From NCBI GenBank assembly GCA_022865845.1, contig JALHUC010000634.1, positions 1 through 7,800 of the forward strand: a stretch of DNA of 7,800 bases, given 5' to 3'. This stretch comes from a bacterium. GTDB lineage: Bacteria; BMS3Abin14. Under the pieces are notes generated by a model. The model ran no database searches. It worked only from the letters and a program-made list of their open reading frames with translations, and was not told the DNA's origin. Both the position numbers and the translations under genes were made by a program. Of this stretch, positions 5,501 to 7,800 are shown in pieces; the first letter of the stretch is position 1; every line of letters begins with the position of its first letter.

Positions 5501-7800
5501 GATGTCATCGCCGATCCTGGGTGCTGCAGCGGGCCTCCTCGTAGTCTTCGTACAGTTCTCAGGATGTCTGACGGTATTGACCTCCTGGGTAACATCAAAA
5601 AAGGAGGTTCGGAGGAGGGTCCTGTCCAACTTCAGCCATGATCTGCAAAGGGGTTGGGTAGAATCAGCGCTCATGCTTCACAGGACGGGGACAGCTGTCG
5701 ACGCCATCATCCGAGTGTTCTATCGATTGATGATCAGTCGGAAAAACCTGCTTCAGTGGACCACCGCCCAGTCGGCAGCGGATCCATCCCGTGCCCGGAG
5801 CCGTTCATTGAAGATCCACATCGCTTCGGGGACGGTCCTTGCTCTGGTGTTCGGTATACTTTCCTTCGTCGTCGGTCCCTGGAACTTTATTTCAAGTGCT
5901 CCCTTTGTTTTCGCGTGGATGGGAGCTCCCCTCCTTCTATGGCACCTTCAGAAAGTCCGGGAAGTTCCAGGCTCCTCCCTGAATCCTGGGGAAGAGATGA
6001 GGCTCAGGGAGATAGGGAGAAGAACATGGAGAACTTTCGACGATTTTGTCGGCCCTGAAACGAACTGGCTTCCTTCGGACAACTATCAGCTTTCCCATGT
6101 AGATGAACTGGCTCCCAGGACCAGCCCTACAAACATCGGACTTTATTTGTTGAGCGTTCTGGGGGCGAGTGACTTCGGATACATAACGGGTGAGGAGTCG
6201 TTAGGCCGGATCACCCACACAGTTTCTACATTGGAGGAACTTACCAAATACGAGGGGCATCTAATTAACTGGTACAACCTTTTGTCCCTGGATCCCCTCG
6301 TGCCCCGCTATGTATCCACAGTGGACAGCGGTAACCTCCTGGCCTGCTTCTGGACTCTGGAACACGGGATCGAGGCTTTAAGTGATGAACCGATCCTTGG
6401 ACCTGTTGCTTTCAAGGGGTTGGCTGATACGGTCAGGGTCCTTCTTTCCACCATGGAAACGGCCAAAATCGGAGGGGAAATGAAGCGCGACGCTAAAGCG
6501 TTGGAGAACCTCCTGACAGTTGAACCCGAAAACCTGAAGGCGTCCCTGGATCGACTCAGACGGGCCCGGATACCGATTGATCGCCTGGCCTTGTCCCTTA
6601 AACACATGAAAGGAGAAGCTCCGGCTGAGACAAAAACGGATCCGGGGATCATTGATCCTGTGAAAGAGGTTGTCTATTGGGCTGTCCGTGTTCAGGACCA
6701 GCTGGCGGCCTGGCTGGAAATTGCCGATACCTACCTCGGGTGGGTTACGGAGTTGTTTGATCTGAGTATTGATGATCTGAAGTTGCTCTTTGGCGAGGAT
6801 GGAGGAAAAAGGTTAAAGACCCTTTCAGTTGCACCCTCAATGCGCCAGTTAGCAGCAGAGAAAATCCCCTTTTTCGAGGGCCTTGAAAAGGGGTCCGAAA
6901 GTTCCAAAGGCGAAATGATAAAACACCTGAAGGATCTTCTCGCACCGGTGGTTTGGCAGGCGTGGGAGGCCCTGGAGCGTGCTGATAACCTTGTTCAGCG
7001 GATACGTGATCTGGGTCAGAAAATGAACTTCCGCTTTTTGTACGACACTCGCAAGCGTCTTTTTCATATAGGTTTTAATATTAATGACCAGAAACTCGAC
7101 AGCTCCTATTACGACATGCTGGCCAGTGAGTCGCGTCTGGCAAGTTTTGTAGCTATCGCGAAGGGTGACGTGCCGAGCAAACACTGGTATGCCCTGGCTC
7201 GGCCCTACAGTACAGTAGGACGGAGCAAGGTCCTGCTCAGTTGGAGCGGGACAATGTTCGAGTATCTCATGCCGCTGCTCATGCAGAAGACTTATGAAAA
7301 CTCCCTGCTGGATCAGGCTTGCAGGGAAGCGGTCCTGGTCCAGATGCGGTACGGCCAGCAGCGTGGGGTACCCTGGGGCATTTCGGAATCTGCCTACGCT
7401 GACCTGGACTCCTCCAAGATCTACCAGTACAAGGCTTTCGGAGTCCCCGGACTGGGGCTCAAACGGGGACTTGAAGGGGATCTGGTGGTGGCACCCTACG
7501 CAACCCTTCTGGCCTTGCAGATCGAACCGCGTATCGCCCTGGCCAACCTGGAGCGGTTGGAGAAGTACGGTCTTTTCGGTGATTACGGTTTCTATGAGTC
7601 CATCGATTTTTCCCGCCGACGGATCCGAAAAGGTGAACAAGGGGTGATCGTCAGGACCGTCATGGCCCACCACCAGGCCATGGGTTTTCTCGCTCTCGAC
7701 AATCTGCTTAACAAAAGGATCATGCAGGAACGTTTTCACTCAGATGTGCGGGTCAAGGCTTCCGAGCCCCTGCTTTATGAGCGAATTCCACTTAAACCCC
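2559..7800 (+). CDS. ndvB: Cyclic beta-1,2-glucan synthase (GT84 family), C-terminus cut by window
   Basis: At least 1747 codons run without a stop. ATG 2559 is the only usable start: an in-frame TAA lies at 2505-2507 and no ATG, GTG or TTG occurs between. Residues 1-190 form a small alpha/beta domain split by a two-helix glycine-rich membrane hairpin (54-102). A helical region typical of NdvB follows (S-A-E-W-I-L-D-N, later G-E-L-W-A-L-P). Membrane helices lie near 559-582 and 588-618, then the GT84 catalytic domain: D678, D776-R-D778, D890 with E893, and R921-x-x-R-W925, matching the D, DxD, E/D, (R/Q)xxRW pattern of processive beta-glycosyltransferases. More helices lie near 968-1010 and 1086-1131. 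The central cyclising alpha-barrel begins near E1167 (E-T-N-W-L-P), with R-T-S-P-T-N (1187-1192), W1562, E1568, E1610, E1680 and H1704-H1705-Q1706. Known relatives are about 2800 residues and end in a GH94 phosphorylase-like domain, absent here only because the window ends. The enzyme should polymerise glucose from UDP-glucose in the inner membrane and cyclise it. No frameshift is seen, and no exporter gene is nearby. Confidence 0.93.
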   Translation, partial: MRDRAILVAFFPGLENAREIPQELRQRGLRRTALIHRTRDGVTVYDDVSPAQRILLGLFFGMFLAVAAVIVSHFSFLFSLLTALIFLYIGMGIGALLAPMVVRNLRLTVHQSILERHARRLVTDETAIIVWATPVTIGKAIKILRQISKDQPSIFVLRRKKGKPKPVRGRSPWDLLTATRVEEHARKLAQGHVLSKSTVRKAALLRDLDDCEKIIDEVYMTLSESSHLEQSITTSAEWILDNTFIIRGHIDEVRKNLPVKFYQELPVLADGPHNGEPKAYDLAMELIVHNDSQLDQHNILDFLEAYQSVSILTSGELWALPHLLRIALIDDLSRLVERVELRLGERELADYWANRLIVTTRRNPDLMFTILSDMAEDISAPSVNFALQLLDHLYDEESVLAVVEGWLGRKLGGSLENLLLEEKALQAADEVSIGNGITSLRWLRQIDWRDIFEKQSRVELILREDPSWVYPQMEFDTKDRYRHAVEEIARSGSLEEEIVARAAVSMASGETAKVVIDRSRIRLGHYLIGDGRKELLKFLGTPENPRRRRLEWIYRNHTLIYLGQISLITVAVESLLLRTSLLADVGWRITTAIVLAGLLPASQLAVQLVNYLVTRLLPPRMLPKMSFEKSGIPDGFRTMVVVPMLLTDRKNLREDIENLEIRYQANPENNLVYALFSDYKDAPEKLNPDDKRLLRVAIDGIKELDEKYGPHRFYLFHRDREWAPSENCWMGWERKRGKLEDLNRLLNGEPSRNGIDFIRFGDPDRLPSIRYVITLDRDTKLTRGTARRLVETMAHPLNSPRIDEERGVVTSGYTIIQPRVSTSLPSATATTFSRLFTDPVGSDPYTTAVSDVYQDLSGEGSYHGKGIYDPRAFHKVLTGRFPDARLLSHDLVEGAYARVGLASDIELFDDFPGDYISYSTREHRWICGDWQIAQWALPWVLSDKRRTVHNPLTLLNRWKIFDNLRRSLVNLSSILLLGTAWMSSPILGAAAGLLVVFVQFSGCLTVLTSWVTSKKEVRRRVLSNFSHDLQRGWVESALMLHRTGTAVDAIIRVFYRLMISRKNLLQWTTAQSAADPSRARSRSLKIHIASGTVLALVFGILSFVVGPWNFISSAPFVFAWMGAPLLLWHLQKVREVPGSSLNPGEEMRLREIGRRTWRTFDDFVGPETNWLPSDNYQLSHVDELAPRTSPTNIGLYLLSVLGASDFGYITGEESLGRITHTVSTLEELTKYEGHLINWYNLLSLDPLVPRYVSTVDSGNLLACFWTLEHGIEALSDEPILGPVAFKGLADTVRVLLSTMETAKIGGEMKRDAKALENLLTVEPENLKASLDRLRRARIPIDRLALSLKHMKGEAPAETKTDPGIIDPVKEVVYWAVRVQDQLAAWLEIADTYLGWVTELFDLSIDDLKLLFGEDGGKRLKTLSVAPSMRQLAAEKIPFFEGLEKGSESSKGEMIKHLKDLLAPVVWQAWEALERADNLVQRIRDLGQKMNFRFLYDTRKRLFHIGFNINDQKLDSSYYDMLASESRLASFVAIAKGDVPSKHWYALARPYSTVGRSKVLLSWSGTMFEYLMPLLMQKTYENSLLDQACREAVLVQMRYGQQRGVPWGISESAYADLDSSKIYQYKAFGVPGLGLKRGLEGDLVVAPYATLLALQIEPRIALANLERLEKYGLFGDYGFYESIDFSRRRIRKGEQGVIVRTVMAHHQAMGFLALDNLLNKRIMQERFHSDVRVKASEPLLYERIPLKP

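Noticed and set aside
5654..6058. Plus-strand 134-codon frame inside the synthase
   Set aside because: It is out of frame with the synthase, whose membrane helices and E-T-N-W-L-P motif continue unbroken through this stretch, so it is no sign of a frameshift.
6849..7739. Long minus-strand open frame of 296 codons
   Set aside because: It lies wholly opposite the well-supported cyclising domain of the glucan synthase, whose conserved motifs fix the plus frame. Its translation shows no recognisable family, so it is an antisense shadow.
1..7800. CRISPR arrays, tRNA or rRNA genes, integrase or transposase
   Set aside because: No regularly spaced direct repeats, cloverleaf-like sequences or recombinase motifs were seen on either strand.

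Overview
The window looks like a chromosomal stretch from a Gram-negative bacterium of moderate GC content, most likely an anaerobic or environmental lineage of the former Deltaproteobacteria. This placement is an inference from gene style: a short LUD-domain protein with a C-terminal cysteine cluster, a TauE/SafE permease, an acyl-CoA synthetase, and a very large cyclic beta-1,2-glucan synthase carrying an extra N-terminal domain. No rRNA, tRNA, CRISPR array, transposase or phage gene is visible.

Layout: (1) bases 1-156 are the C-terminal end of an AMP-forming acyl-CoA synthetase on the + strand. (2) Bases 157-320 separate convergent genes and hold a structured repeat of about 80 bp (226-305). 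(3) Bases 321-974 (- strand) encode a LUD-domain protein, divergent from (4) a TauE/SafE-family permease at 1007-1759; only 32 bp lie between the two starts and each gene has its own Shine-Dalgarno sequence. (5) Bases 1760-1919 hold a second, internally shortened copy of the repeat and a pyrimidine-rich hexamer repeat. (6) Bases 1920-2363 encode a small protein I do not recognise. (7) Bases 2364-2558 are a leader region with an imperfect palindrome, heptamer repeats, a bulged hairpin and a pair of 21-bp-spaced TAACGGG boxes. (8) From 2559 to the window end runs one uninterrupted reading frame of at least 1747 codons, the synthase (NdvB/ChvB/Cgs family). It is cut by the window edge before its C-terminal phosphorylase-like region.

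How the genes may work together: the synthase is expected to sit in the inner membrane and build linear beta-1,2-glucan from UDP-glucose with its GT84 domain. It would then close the chain to a ring with the central alpha-barrel domain. Such rings usually go to the periplasm and serve in osmotic adaptation and host or surface interaction. No NdvA/ChvA-type ABC exporter is in view. The LUD protein and the permease may form a small redox/anion-export pair, but nothing in the sequence ties them to the glucan gene. The window reads as ordinary chromosomal genes separated by repeat-bearing spacers. The most notable points are the synthase's N-terminal fusion, its unusual translation start, and the intergenic repeats.
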